A stretch of 64,000 nt of DNA from Cunninghamella blakesleeana (GCA_017871115.1 JAFCIZ010000006.1:2232001-2296000), one strand, 5' to 3'; positions 24,595 to 36,063 are shown, counted from the first letter of the stretch. The notes: generated by a model from the letters alone, not told the origin. Numbers and translations: made by a program.

Positions 24595-26649
24595 TTAATT
24601 ACTATGACCTGACTTTATCAAATTGGATTCATGATCTGGTGCCACTAAACCATCTCCATAATCTGGTTTTATCAAATCATTACCATAATCTGGTTTTATT
24701 AAATCATTGCCATAATCTGGTTTTACTAAATCTTCTGCGAGATTTGGTTTTACCATATTATCATTATTAGTGTAAGATTTCGTAAATTGGCTACTATTTT
24801 TATGATGTATCAATTCTTCATTTGAAGCCAATTTATTATATTTGTCATCGTTGTTTGATTCATCTGGCTTTGTATAATACTTTGGAGTTACATAATCATC
24901 ATCATCATCCACAACAAATTTATTTTGGTTACTTGATTTCTTCTTTTTATATCTTTTGTAAAGTAGAATAGCTATAATACCACCCTATTATATATATATA
25001 TATATATATTTTAATAATCATAATATGAAATTTTAACTATTGTGGCTTTACCAAAACAACCATGACAATAGGTACAACTATAGCTGGAATAATATTCTTC
25101 ATCATATTACTATCACCATCGCTGTTGTTAGATATAGGCTCATTTGGTGTTATTACATTAACTCCTACCCAACTAACGTTGTTCATATTAGTAATATTTA
25201 ACACATCTAGAGTATTTGAAGGTGTCTGGTATCCAGTGTATCCAAAGGCAAATACAAGGTATTTATCCGTATAAGCAGTAGCTATATTGAAAATAATTAA
25301 TAAGTACCTTTACTAATATATATATATATTCATCATCATTATTATTATCATTTACCAAAATGTCCAAACCTAGTAGTCGCATTGCCATTAGGAAATTTAG
25401 GGACATTAACCTTTTTGAATGTATTACTGGTAATATCATAGGTGTAACTTAAACTAGTTGCCATATCTATATATATATATATATATATATGAATATATGT
25501 ATTAGAATATTATTAACTTTAAACATTAATTTTATTTTTATATTACCATTTAGACTTTTTTGTATATTAATACCACCATAAATAAATAATAAATTTGAAT
25601 TTGGGACTAAAAAAAAAAGGGAAGCATAAATAAAAGGTTAATTAAAAAAAATAAAATAAAATAAAAGCTTTGCTTTACTTTGTATAGTTGTATGAAACGA
25701 TCTAGGGAAGGGTTCATCGCCATTACTAGAAATATTTGTCCACGATAATGTTTGAGTATCATATCTTTTAATATTAGTGAATGGTGGGTATACAAGATCA
25801 TTAGTATGGTATGCAAGATAAGTTCCACCCATAACGTAAATCATGTTATCACTTCCTAATGTAGCTGTATGTTCTCGCACCATTATCCAATCACTTTGAG
25901 TAGCTGTCTTCCATACAGAATTTCGATAATCATAAAAATAAACAATGTTGGCTGCCATAGTATTTAATGATTGGAATCTGCCGCCCCAAATGAAGATTGT
26001 ATCGTTTCCAAGATTCACCATAGATGCACCATTCCTAGAATATATAAATAAAGAAGATGTTGTTAAATATATATATATAAACTGTCATTCAATTATGAAC
26101 TTTACGTATAATTATTTACTGAAAGTAATGATAATGATTTCCATTGGTTCGTGCTTGATTGATATGCAATGAAAGGATCTATTAGTACTGAAGAATTTGT
26201 TTCAACATCGCCTCCTACACCACCATAAACTAAATAACTGTTTTCTGAATAAATAGGAACAGATGCTGTATAAGAACGTTTTTCTAATATTTGATTATCT
26301 GTTAATAGATTGGATTTGGATTCCCATGTAACATTACTACTGCTAAATGTTGTAAAATTATTATATTGGGATAAATCCAAAGAATAATGATCGTTAAAAT
26401 CGGTTACAGCCCCTCCATTACCAGGCCTGTGCCCAGCAAAACAATAAATGGTAGTTTTAAGAAGTGAGCAAGCTGTAAAAAAAAAGTAAAAAAAATATTA
26501 CGATGATGATCTTTTTTTTTTTTATTTCTAAAAATAGAAAACTATTTACCTCTGTATTCTGCTCCAATATTATTTTGGCCATTTGATTTAATTATGTTTA
26601 TTAAAATAATAAATAGTATATTATAAAAATATAATAAGCTTTTATTCAT
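24595..26649 (-). CDS. Secreted, membrane-anchored kelch-repeat protein (paralogue 2)
   Basis: Seven exons: 26550..26649, 26106..26472, 25679..26034, 25547..25606, 25356..25466, 25052..25281, 24595..24984 (537 aa). Same plan as paralogue 1: signal peptide (YFYNILFIILINII), propeller with IYCFAGH, YLVYGG, DTIFIWGG, MIYVMGG and LLFIYGG, then a TM helix (PAIVVPIVMVVLGGIIAIL), a KRYKKKK stop-transfer and a cytosolic tail. Exons of 356, 60 and 111 nt have identical lengths and phases to those of paralogue 1, but the intron after the VYGG blade of paralogue 1 is absent here. The tail is unrelated to that of paralogue 1 and carries four imperfect KPDYGNDLI repeats. The ectodomain is conserved while the tails diverge, which suggests the same ligand with different cytosolic outputs. 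No pathway can be named. Confidence 0.82.
24630..24733 (-). repeat. Tandem 27-bp coding repeat (KPDYGNDLI)
   Basis: Three to four imperfect 27-base units in the cytosolic tail of kelch paralogue 2, each encoding a nine-residue KPDYGNDLI-like unit with Tyr and acidic residues. Confidence 0.85.
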
Positions 26650-27236
26650 TTTTTATATTTTTATTTTTTTTATTTTTTATAATAAAATAAAAAAACAGAG
26701 GGAGAAAAAAAAAAAAAAAAGACACCAAATATTTATTTAAAATGATGCAGTTATACAAAAAAAATATCTATAAAATTTTCTTTTTAATGATTTGGCTTAG
26801 ACAATGCATATATAAAAAAGGAGCAAAAATGCCTCATCAATCCAGAAGCATCTCTATAGTTTATCAACACTAGATTTAAAATAAACAATTTTGATTAGCT
26901 GAAAGCCAAGTAGTTTTACTTAAAAATCGAGGTTCGTAAACGCTTGACTTTTCTTATTTCTTGATTTTTTTAATTTAAATAGCAAACGCTTGGTTTAATA
27001 TTACTCGTAATATTAAGATAATGGATAAGAAATTAAAAAAAATGAAAAGTAGAATTTTTAAACCCAGTGTTGGTAAAATAAAGGGGATCTCCAGAATATT
27101 TGCAAACTTTAAAAAGATATACTAAAATAACCTTAAACGGAGATTTTCTTTTTTAATATATTTCATCTTCTATTTACTGATTTTATTTAAAGAATAATAT
27201 TATAATATGGAGTCTATTAATATCAAATATAAAAGC

Positions 27237-27306
<70 letters not shown>

Positions 27307-27806
27307 TATATATATATTTATATATATATATTTATATATATATATATTTATATATATATATTTATATATATATATATTTATATATATTAAGAAAAACAGC
27401 CCTATTTGTACTTAAAAAAAAAAATTAAACATTACTGGATATAAACGTAAAGATTGGCTGAGTATAAAAATTCAAGTTTTGTACCTAATTAAATACTTGG
27501 TTACAAATGACTTTATGCTATTTAAGCATAGCCAATTTTTATATTTTACTCTTTCTCTTTCACTTTCCCTCATTGTAAGCTTTTACAATAATCGGCTATT
27601 ATATATTTTATTTTATCGCTTATATATTATAGCTAATTATCGTACTTCTTAAACCCACACTAATATTAATAAAAATTACTATAGGTGTTTATTACTTTTT
27701 TAAAAACGCAGAACAGCACCGCAGAGTGATACTACATCCGAACTCATCTTTTTCTTTTTTTTTTCCTTTTTCTTTTTGTTGTTTCTATTGTAGAACAATA
27801 AAAAAA
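26650..27806. other. Intergenic region with long microsatellites
   Basis: Divergent 5' flanks of kelch paralogue 2 (-) and the glucanase (+). A poly-A run (26706-26721) and the AAT and TA arrays listed separately occupy it. A T-rich stretch with CTTTTTC (27748-27780) lies just before the glucanase ATG. No gene seen. Confidence 0.5.
27237..27388. repeat. (AAT)23 array followed by TA/TTTATA minisatellite
   Basis: 27237-27305 is a perfect run of about 23 AAT units; 27305-27388 alternates (TA)n with TTTATA in units of about 16-20 bases. Likely hypervariable. A chance frame across it would give poly-Asn then Ile/Tyr and is not a gene. Confidence 0.92.
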
Positions 27807-29053
27807 ATGAAGGCAGCTCTTCTAATTCAATATCTAATAACATGGATGATAGTCCTTGGTATCCAAGCCTTACCAGCTAATATCACCATTGATAAACGTC
27901 AAATCACTCAAAACTCATGGGATTTTTCAAGAGATAAAGTATGGGGCGTCAACTTGGGAAATTGGCTTGTTTTGGAAAAATGGATGATGGAATCAATGTT
28001 TAAAGATACTGATGCCAAAGATGAATGGACATTTAGTGCTACTGTACCTGATGCCAAGAATAAATTGGAACAACACTGGAAAACCTATGTCACAGAAGAA
28101 GATTTTAAAAAGTTGGCTCAAGTCCATGTCAATCATGTTCGTATACCAGTGGGCTATTGGGCATTTTTGCAACCCGATAAAGGTGAGCCATATATTTTTG
28201 GTAGTCAAAAGGATCAATTAGTTCGTATTTTAGGATATTGTGCTACTTATAAAATTAAAGCTATAATAGATCTTCATGGTTTACCAGGTAAAAAATAAAT
28301 AAAAGAAGAAATAGGCCCTTGATCAAGTTTTTTTTTAAAATAAATAAATAAATAAATAAAAAATTATCTATAGGAAGTCAAAACGGAAAGGATCATTCAG
28401 GACATTCTGGCAATATTGACTTTTATTCAAATTATAATATCGAACGAGGTCTAAAACTTGTACGAGAAGTAGTCGCTTGGATAAATTCATTAGATGATCG
28501 TTCAAGACAACAAATATCAGCAATTGAGGCTGCCAATGAACCTGACGTCAGCAGCGGTGACTATATTCAACAATTAAAATCATATTATGAACAAGCCTAT
28601 TCGATTATTAATGCTTCTCCTTACCACCTCTCTATGATTTTCGGTGCCGGGTTCTCTGGGTTTGAAAAATGGGAATCCTTTTTACAAGGTAAAAACAATG
28701 TAGTGCTCGATAAACATATTTATCGTAATCATGATCAACCTCCTACCAAAACTGACACTGACATCATTAAAAAGTTATGCGAGGAAGCTGAGGCCCCTTT
28801 CCATTTACCTATTCTTTTTGGTGAATGGTCCGTGATTTCAGAAATTCAAAGTAAAACCGATGATTGGCTACGTAAATTTATGGATACTCAAGTGGCTCTT
28901 TATCAACAAAAAGCAGGGGCTATAATGTGGTCTCTTAAAGTGGAAAAAACTAGTACCACTGATAATAAGGAATGGTCTTTTGAGGATTTGGTAAACGGTA
29001 GTATCATAAATGAAAATACCTTTTCTAAACATCCAGCTTCTGTGACATGTTAA
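27807..29053 (+). CDS. Secreted GH5 exo-beta-1,3-glucanase-like (glucan 1,3-beta-glucosidase)
   Basis: Two exons: 27807..28287 and 28374..29053 (386 aa). The signal peptide is residues 1-22 (to GIQALPA), followed by a DKR site typical of Kex2-type processing. The GH5_9 signatures are WGVNLGNWLVLEKWM, VRIPVGYWAF, DLHGLPGSQNG, AANEPD with the acid/base Glu216, and FGEWS with the nucleophile Glu311. The family trims or remodels beta-1,3-glucan in the wall or secreted polysaccharide. Length is a little below yeast Exg1 (448 aa). The ATG at 27807 is preferred over an in-frame one at 27726 because it places the signal peptide at the N terminus. Its only odd feature is location: it sits inside the duplicated, transposon-bearing block. 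Confidence 0.9.
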
Positions 29054-29220
29054 TTATATATATACATTAATAGATATGATATATATTTTATAGCTAAATA
29101 TTAATTTAATAAAGAATAATAAACAACAAATTATAATTGTTATAACAATACTGTTCTTTTAATTTTTCTTTTTTAAAAAATAAAAATAAAGGCAATTAGT
29201 TATAAATTAGATATAGTTCT
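29054..29220. other. 3' flank of glucanase gene
   Basis: AT-rich, with an AATAAAG-type polyadenylation context at about 29110. No gene. Confidence 0.4.
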
Positions 29221-29345
29221 TAATTCCAAGTTTATTTTATCAATTCATTATTATGGTCTGACTTTATCAACTAGTTCCCATAATCTGAAGGAAGGGAAAC
29301 TTCCACACTATTTGTATTAGATGGGTATCCATTTTTATTATTATT
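29221..29345 (-). pseudogene. 3' scrap of a third kelch paralogue
   Basis: On the minus strand the frame reads PSDYGN, stop, LIKSDHNNELIK, stop. This matches the C-terminal DYGDGLVAPDHESNLIKSGH of kelch paralogue 2, and the DNA aligns by eye with 24573-24665 through the shared segment GACTTTATCAA and AGATTATGG (minus). The rest of the gene is gone; it is directly joined to the duplicated antiporter fragment. Confidence 0.62.
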
Positions 29346-29357
29346 ATAATCGTTAGT

Positions 29358-30484
29358 TTTTTCTTTGTATTTTTTTTTTTCCATTTTTAAAAACAAATAT
29401 ATAAATAAAACTTACAAGCTTCTGAAAGAAATAAGCGTTCTTTAATAAACATAGATACATAGCCATAAAATAAAATCACCCCACTTAATATGGCAATGCC
29501 TATTGTAAATGCTGAAAATTCACCAGGAATTACTTTTACTGTCATTCCATATAAATCAAAGTTGAAGCTGTTCCGTTGTTACTTAATATTTACTTCAGGG
29601 AAAAAAAAATAGTGTGTATTTAACGTAAAAATAAGAATATTAAAATTGACTTTTTAATAAGGTATAAATCAACTATATAGTTAAATTGTATAAATTAGTA
29701 TATTAAATGGTGATATATACTATAAATATATAATATATGATAAATGTATATATTAAACTATAGATCTATGAAATAAAAGAAAAAGTAGAAGAAAAAGAAA
29801 GAGAAGAAGGAAGAGAAAAAAAAAGTTTTAGTTTAATTTTTTTTTCTATCGAAATTATTATAATACCAATGAAGATAATACATACTTCACTTTCTTATAA
29901 AAATGAAAATGAAAATAAATCTTTATATACTAGTTTGATCACCGTTATAATTTATTTATTTATTGTAAAAAGTGTTTAACTTTCCTTTTTTAATGATAAA
30001 TAATATTTTTTCTAAAGGGATCACTTAATCGGTTTTTATTGACTTTTAAAATATAATAAAGGAAAATGACATAACGGAATTAAATAAACTAAAAAAATTA
30101 ATAAACCAATTTTCAATGATCACATTATAAGTGATTAACATAAAATTGACTTTTTTATACAAATTTAAACAAATCCCAGGGCGCATAGACAATTAATATC
30201 ATTTTACCGAGAGAAGAAAAATAAAAGATAAAAAAAGATTAATGCTCCGTTTTAAGAGCCAATAATAAAAATAGGGTTCTTTTCTTCAAAATGTTCATAT
30301 TTTAGTAAATTCCCAGCGTTTTTATTTTATTTTTAAAAGGAGGAAGAAGATTTTTTTTGATATGATGATCATGGTGATGGGTTATATATATGATATTTTA
30401 ATATCAGAACGTTGTGTTATTTTTTCTTATTTATTATACCAAGTATGTCCAAAATTCCCTTTTTTAAACTACTTTTTTCTATAT
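29358..30484. repeat. Direct duplication, copy B
   Basis: Same orientation as copy A (18694-19889). It holds a complete copy of antiporter exon 1 at 29416-29545 (minus), with the ATG, the GTAAGT donor and one silent change, followed by about 0.9 kb of upstream DNA. No downstream exons exist here, so it can make at most a 43-residue stub. It lacks the TIR element; homology ends at TTTTTCTATA. Confidence 0.9.
29416..29545 (-). pseudogene. Orphan duplicate of antiporter exon 1
   Basis: 130 bases matching 18751-18880 at all but one position, coding for the first 43 residues of the antiporter. Without the other ten exons it is a fragment, though its promoter copy could still be transcribed. Confidence 0.85.
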
Positions 30485-30743
30485 TTTGATTATTCTTTGT
30501 TTTTCTATGCATTTTATTATGAAAAGGACTTCCCCTGGTGATCGTCCAACCTATTAAAAAAAAAAAATGAAAGACCAGTCTTTGATCTTTTGTTTCTTGT
30601 TTTCTTTATTATTTCATGCTAGAAAAATAATTATTTATTTGAAAGAATAAAAAAGAAAAAAAGTTATTTATAAATGACCTCATTTCATTTTTTTTGCTAT
30701 TATTATTTTCGTCCATTACTTTTTTTTATTTTCATAGTTAAAA
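30485..30743. other. 5' flank of the next gene
   Basis: T-rich and A-rich sequence with no frame. Not homologous to the DNA right of the transposon at 21630. Confidence 0.4.
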
Positions 30744-31322
30744 ATGAAAAATCAATTCAAGATTATATGGGGGTTTATGCTAGAAAATGCTTATTTTGTA
30801 GAGTTTGATATCCAAAACCATAACATTATTGAAACAGCCTTTCAACAAAAAAAATTAAAACAAGCTAGTCATTACATTACGATTCATGACTCTCACCTTC
30901 CATGCCCAGCAAAAATTTATTTTGGTGTGATTCGAATTCATTTACGTATGCCTGGAACTCGCTATTATGTAAAAAGAAAAACTGTTCCTGTTCAAGCTCA
31001 ACAAGATTACTATTATCAAGAAAAAAAAAAGAAAAAATCACCTTGGTTTTTATTCCCCTCTCCTTCTCCTTCGACTTCTTTTAGTACAACATTAACAACA
31101 ACGTCTTCCATTCCCATATCCATGAATACTTCTAATACATTTACAAATACTATAACCGATAAATTATATGATACTATTAATCCATCTTTTATTGATATAA
31201 ATAATGATAGCCATTCTTGGTTGGATTCTATTTATACTGCCATGCCATTATTTACGAATGTTCAAGCTTTATTAATTCCTTGGTCTACTTCCCCTCCTCC
31301 TCCTCCTTCTCCTTCTACTTAG
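30744..31322 (+). CDS. Hypothetical protein with WWE-like N-terminal domain (192 aa)
   Basis: A single exon from ATG at 30744 to TAG at 31320-31322. Residues 8-83 read as a compact domain: IIWGFMLENAYFVEFD, NIIETAF, YITIHDSH, KIYFGVIRIHL and GTRYYVKRKT. The order W..Y..FD..N..IE.AF..I.I....I.FG...I.....GTRYYVKR fits a WWE-type fold, as found next to ubiquitin ligases, ADP-ribosyl transferases and DDHD phospholipases, but the match is by eye. Residues 95-192 are low complexity, with KKKKK, Pro-Ser, Thr and Asn tracts and a final PPPPPSPST. No signal peptide or TM helix. Convergent with the Lon gene, about 180 bases away. Confidence 0.55.
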   Translation: MKNQFKIIWGFMLENAYFVEFDIQNHNIIETAFQQKKLKQASHYITIHDSHLPCPAKIYFGVIRIHLRMPGTRYYVKRKTVPVQAQQDYYYQEKKKKKSPWFLFPSPSPSTSFSTTLTTTSSIPISMNTSNTFTNTITDKLYDTINPSFIDINNDSHSWLDSIYTAMPLFTNVQALLIPWSTSPPPPPSPST

Positions 31323-31500
31323 TAATAATAGTTTTTATTTATTTTTTATTTTTCAAGTTATTTTTTGATAAAATAATTAAATGAAAAATACTTTATATAT
31401 TTGATAAAAAAAATAAAAAGGTTTTTATATATTTATTTTTTAAAAATCAAATAAAATAAATATGAATAATTCTAATAAATCAAAAATCAAAAATTATACA

Positions 31501-32412
31501 CTACAAGTGACTTTCAAAAGATCTTGTTGTCCATTTTTCAGTTTCGCTAATCACCAAAGCAGCTTCCAAAACATCCCAAATGGTTTTTGCATAAACAAAT
31601 TGAATATCTTGTTGAACTCGTTCGGGGACATCTTGTTGTACATCTTTACGATTACGATAAGGTAAAATGATTTTTCGAATACCAGCCCTATGTGCTGAGA
31701 TTACTTTTTCCTTAATCCCTCCTACTGGTAAGACTTGACCACGTAAACTCATTTCACCAGTCATGGCTGTGGTGGTTGGTACATAGTAACCTGAGAATAA
31801 AGATACTAAGGATGTTACCAAAGCAACACCTATTTAAAATAAAAAAGTATATTAGATGTCCATATAGGAATACATAAAAGCAATATTATTCCTCCTCCTA
31901 TCCCATTATTCTATTTGAATAAAAATCCAACTTACCAGCACTTGGTCCATCTTTAGAAACAGACCCAGCAGGAAAATGAACATGTACATCGAATTTTTCA
32001 ACAATATTTTGTTCATTAGAAGAAGCAATCTTTAAAGAATAGGCATGTGATTTTACCCAAGTTAAAGCAATTTGGGCTGATTCTTTAATAACATCACCCA
32101 ATGAGCCTATAAATAATATATACGTATATATTATGATTAATATTTTTAAAAACAAAGTTTATATAGTGATCAATAGCTTATTATTATTTATTTATTTTAT
32201 TTTTTAAAATTATACCTGTAAGTTGTAAATCTCCTTTGCCTGGCATTTTTGATGCTTCAATGAATAAAATACCCCCATTTCCACTTCCACTATATGCTAA
32301 TCCAGTAACTACACCAGGAATAGGATCACGTTCTGCTACTTCTTTTTCAAATTTCGCAATCTAAAATAAAAATTAATGAATGGAAATAAGCCAGCACGTC
32401 TTTATATATATG

Positions 32413-32455
<43 letters not shown>

Positions 32456-34845
32456 ATAAGAAAAAGTAAAAAATAGAAACTTACACCAAGGATCTCTTCT
32501 AAATCAGCCAATTCCACTTTTGGATTATAATCAGATTCTTTTCCAGCTTCACGTAATTCCGCCAAGGCAACACATTTAGCACGTACTACAGAAGCAACTG
32601 TTCTTTCTAAATTTCTAACACCACTTTCACGGGTATAATTTTCAGCCAATTTTAATAAAACATGGTCATCCATTTGGATTTGAGAAGGGTCTAAACCATG
32701 TGCTTTTGCTTGTTTTGGTAAAAGATGTGTTTTCGCAATATGTAATTTTTCTTCAAATGTATAACCATTCAATGGGATCACTTCCATACGATCGAATAAT
32801 GGTGCTGGAATGGTTTCAACAGAATTAGCGGTGGCAATGAATAATATATTGGATAGGTCAAATGGTAAATTTAAATAATGGTCTGAGAAAGAATTGTTTT
32901 GTTCTGGATCTAATACTTCTAATAAAGCTGCTGCTGGATCTCCGTAGTGTGTTGAGTGAACTAATTTATCAATTTCATCTATTATTAAGGAATGAATATA
33001 AAAAGATTGTAATAAAAAAATAAATATAATGTTTAATATTTAAGCCATTAAGGTATTATAATGATGATCTTTTTTATTTTATTTTACCTAATAAAAAGAG
33101 AGGATTATTCACACCAACTTTACGTAAACCTTGAATAATTAAACCTGGCATAGCACCAACATAGGTACGACGATGGCCCCTAAATAAAAATAAAATAAAC
33201 CCCCAATGGCATGAATAAAAATAATCATTATCATTATATATATATATATAACTTACCGCATATCAGCTTCATCTCTCACACCACCTAAAGAAATACGATG
33301 GAATTCTCTAGAAAGAGCCGTAGCAATAGATTTACCAAGTGATGTTTTACCTACACCAGGCTAATAAAAAAAATAAAAAAAATAAAAAAAAAGTTAATGA
33401 ATGTTATATAAAAATCCATTCTACCTCTATTGTCAATCAATCATTCATTATATATATTAAATAAACTTACAGGACCAACAAAACAAATAATGGGAGCTTT
33501 CAAATCACCTTTAATTTTAACAACAGAAAGATATTCAATGATTCTTTTCTTTACATGATCCAAACCAAAATGATCACCCTCCAATTGGGCTTTAGCTTTA
33601 TGGATATCTAAGATTTCATCCGAACGTTTACTCCAGGGTAAATCAGCAATTAATTCTAAATAATTCCGAGCTACAGACCATTCACTAGAAGAAGGCTGTA
33701 ATTTTTTAATTCTTTTTAATTCCCGTTGAGCTACTTTAGATGCTTCTTCGGGTAATTGTGCTTCTTCTAATCTTCTTGCTAGTTGTGCCATTTCATCATC
33801 ATCTTTACCACCAGAAAATCCGTCCGATTCACCAAGTTCTTGTTTAATAGCATCCAACTAATTATGATATAGTATTGTAAAAAAAAAAAAAAAATAAGAG
33901 AAACAGAAAAATATATGATTATTGTATATGTATATATATATATTGGTGATTATTATCGATTTTTATTACCTGTTGTCTAAGATAAAATTCACGTTGTTTT
34001 TTACTAAGTTTTCCTTCAATACTAGAATGGATTTGTTCACTAATCTTCAAAACATGTAATTGACGAGTTAACCATTCTGAAGCCTTGCTTAAACGTTCCT
34101 TGACATTAGTTGTAGAAAGCATATATAACTTTTCATCCAATGTAGTTTCAATAACAGAGATCAATAAATCAGATAAGGTTAAAGGAGAGACATTATCAAT
34201 CAATTTAGATAATTGAGTTGTTAAAGTATCAGGCAAATTCAATTCACGCATTTTAGAAAGAAATTCTTTAGATAAAGCTTTAAAAGCAATAAAATCATCT
34301 TTTAAATTATCCAATTGAATCTTGGTAGTTTGATCAGGGTAAGTAACTTTGGCAATAGTGGTTCCTTCAGAGGAAAGGATGGATAATTTTTCAATTTTAC
34401 ATCTTGTTATACCTTCAACAAAGACGGAAAATGCACCAAGTCCAGCTCGTTGAACTCGAATAATACGTGAGACACATCCATAGGAATAGAGTTTATCATG
34501 GTCATCACTAGTTAAAAATAAATTATCTGTATTGCCTTTTTTAATAATGATGGTGGTGGAAGCGGTAGTAGCATTGGTTCTAGAATCTTTGGTGGTATTG
34601 GTAGTCTTAGTAATGTTGTTGTTATTTTCATTATCAGCAGTTGAAGTAGTATTATCTTTTTGTTGCTTTTTTGTTAAATAAGGTACACATACTACATGTA
34701 AAGGTTTACGTTGTTCCGCTAATTTAAAATATTTACGAGTCAAATTGGTAGCATCTTTGCCATGCATAGTAAGCTTTAATACTACAGATGGTAAAAGGAC
34801 TTTGTTTTCTAAAGGTATAACGGTAAGTGAGTCAGGTAAAGCCAT
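31501..34845 (-). CDS. PLN1: Peroxisomal Lon protease (LONP2-like)
   Basis: Eight exons: 33970..34845, 33471..33857, 33257..33360, 33088..33179, 32485..32978, 32216..32360, 31936..32106, 31501..31829 (865 aa). Order: Lon substrate-binding domain (residues 1-290, with [19 protein letters not shown] and an Asn/Thr insert near 70-100), Walker [12 protein letters not shown] (Lys426), LDEIDKL Walker B, the GVRNLER sensor region, and the Ser-Lys protease domain with KDGPSAG (Ser755) and GGIKEK (Lys798). The Ser-Lys spacing of 43 matches bacterial Lon. There is no N-terminal mitochondrial presequence and the protein ends in SHL, a PTS1 variant, so it should act in the peroxisome matrix on misfolded or oxidised proteins and PTS proteins. 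Intron 5 holds a 41-A run. Confidence 0.93.
32413..32453. repeat. 41-base poly-A run in a Lon intron
   Basis: On the coding strand this is a T41 tract close to the 5' end of intron 5 (32361-32484). Confidence 0.9.
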
Positions 34846-36063
34846 GTCTAAAATAAACTAAATTTATAAAGTAAAATAGATTTTAAAAAGAGAAAGAGAG
34901 TTGAAGTAGAAAAAATGAAAAAAAAAGAGAGAAAAGATAAGAATTGAATTAAAAAAAAAAAAAAAGGACAAGTATAAAGAGGGAGGAAAAAAAGAGAAAG
35001 CGAAAGAGAAGAAAAAAAAAGTTATAATGGGGAAGCTTATAAAAAAAATTCACATGTTCTATATTGGGAATTTTAAACATCGACTGGCTCTCCATTGGTT
35101 CAAAATGAGCATTATTTTATTATACACTTTTCTTTTTTTATTAACATTTTACTCATTTTACATATAAATTTTAATATATAGTTTTAAAAATGTTACATTC
35201 TATTGATTATAATTACATGTGTATACGAGGTAGCTATATAAATATGTATATATAATTTGTATTATTAAAAAAGAGTAGTATTGTTTTTCATTTAATATAA
35301 TTTGACAAATATAGATATTATTGATGACTCAGGCCTAAACCTTACATTAATTTTAAAAAATAATAATAAATAATACGTAATAGATAAATAAATAAAATAG
35401 TATACACTAAGTAGAATAATAAAAAACAATAATGATTATTTTTATTTTACAAGTAAATATATATTGAGACAAGCTTTTCATACACTTCATCAGCTTATTT
35501 TTATTTTTCATTTTAAAAAAATCAAGAATAAAGAAGATTGGTAATAATTCATATTAATAATAAAATTTGACATTTATTGTTTAGTGAAGTTTGAGGTCTC
35601 GTGATCATAATTTTGAACTCACAATTTCCCCGCAATATATATACCTCTTTGGTTGCAGCATTATGATAATAAATTATGTAGTTTAGTCAATAAGAAAGGT
35701 GTATATAAAAATCTTTTATCTATATATCATGGTTACTTTTGCATAAAAAATTGATATTTATAATATTTATGAATAAAAAAAAAATAACGCTATTTCTTTT
35801 TTATATATTTTTTTATTACTATTCTCTTTTTTTAATACTTTAGCAATAGCTAAAAAAATAGATCTTAAATAATAATAATAATAATGAAAGTACAAAATAT
35901 GAAATAATAATTAGTAAAAAAAGTAATAAATAGATTGGGTATACTTAAATAAGAATAATGAAATAAGAAATAAAAAAATAAATAAAAAAATGGAGGAGAT
36001 ATAATAAACAGCTTTTTTTTTTAAAAAAAAAAAAAAAAGAGAAAAAGATATACTAAATACTAT
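34846..36063. other. Intergenic region
   Basis: 5' flank of Lon (-) and 3' flank of the TBC gene (-). A purine-rich stretch (34880-35025, GAGAGAAAAG-like) lies directly upstream of the Lon ATG and may be part of its promoter as a pyrimidine tract on the coding strand. A CCATTGG-type CCAAT inverted motif occurs at 35090. No gene seen. Confidence 0.5.

Noticed and set aside
27207..27428. Open frame encoding poly-Asn then Ile/Tyr repeats
   Set aside because: It is a direct reading of the AAT and TA microsatellites, with no other coding content.
27726..27806. Longer start for the glucanase
   Set aside because: It would put 27 Phe/Ser-rich residues before a clear signal peptide that begins at the ATG at 27807.
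35590..35660. Short sequence with TCTCGTGATC and GAACTC resembling tRNA arms
   Set aside because: Cloverleaf does not close; no proper B box.
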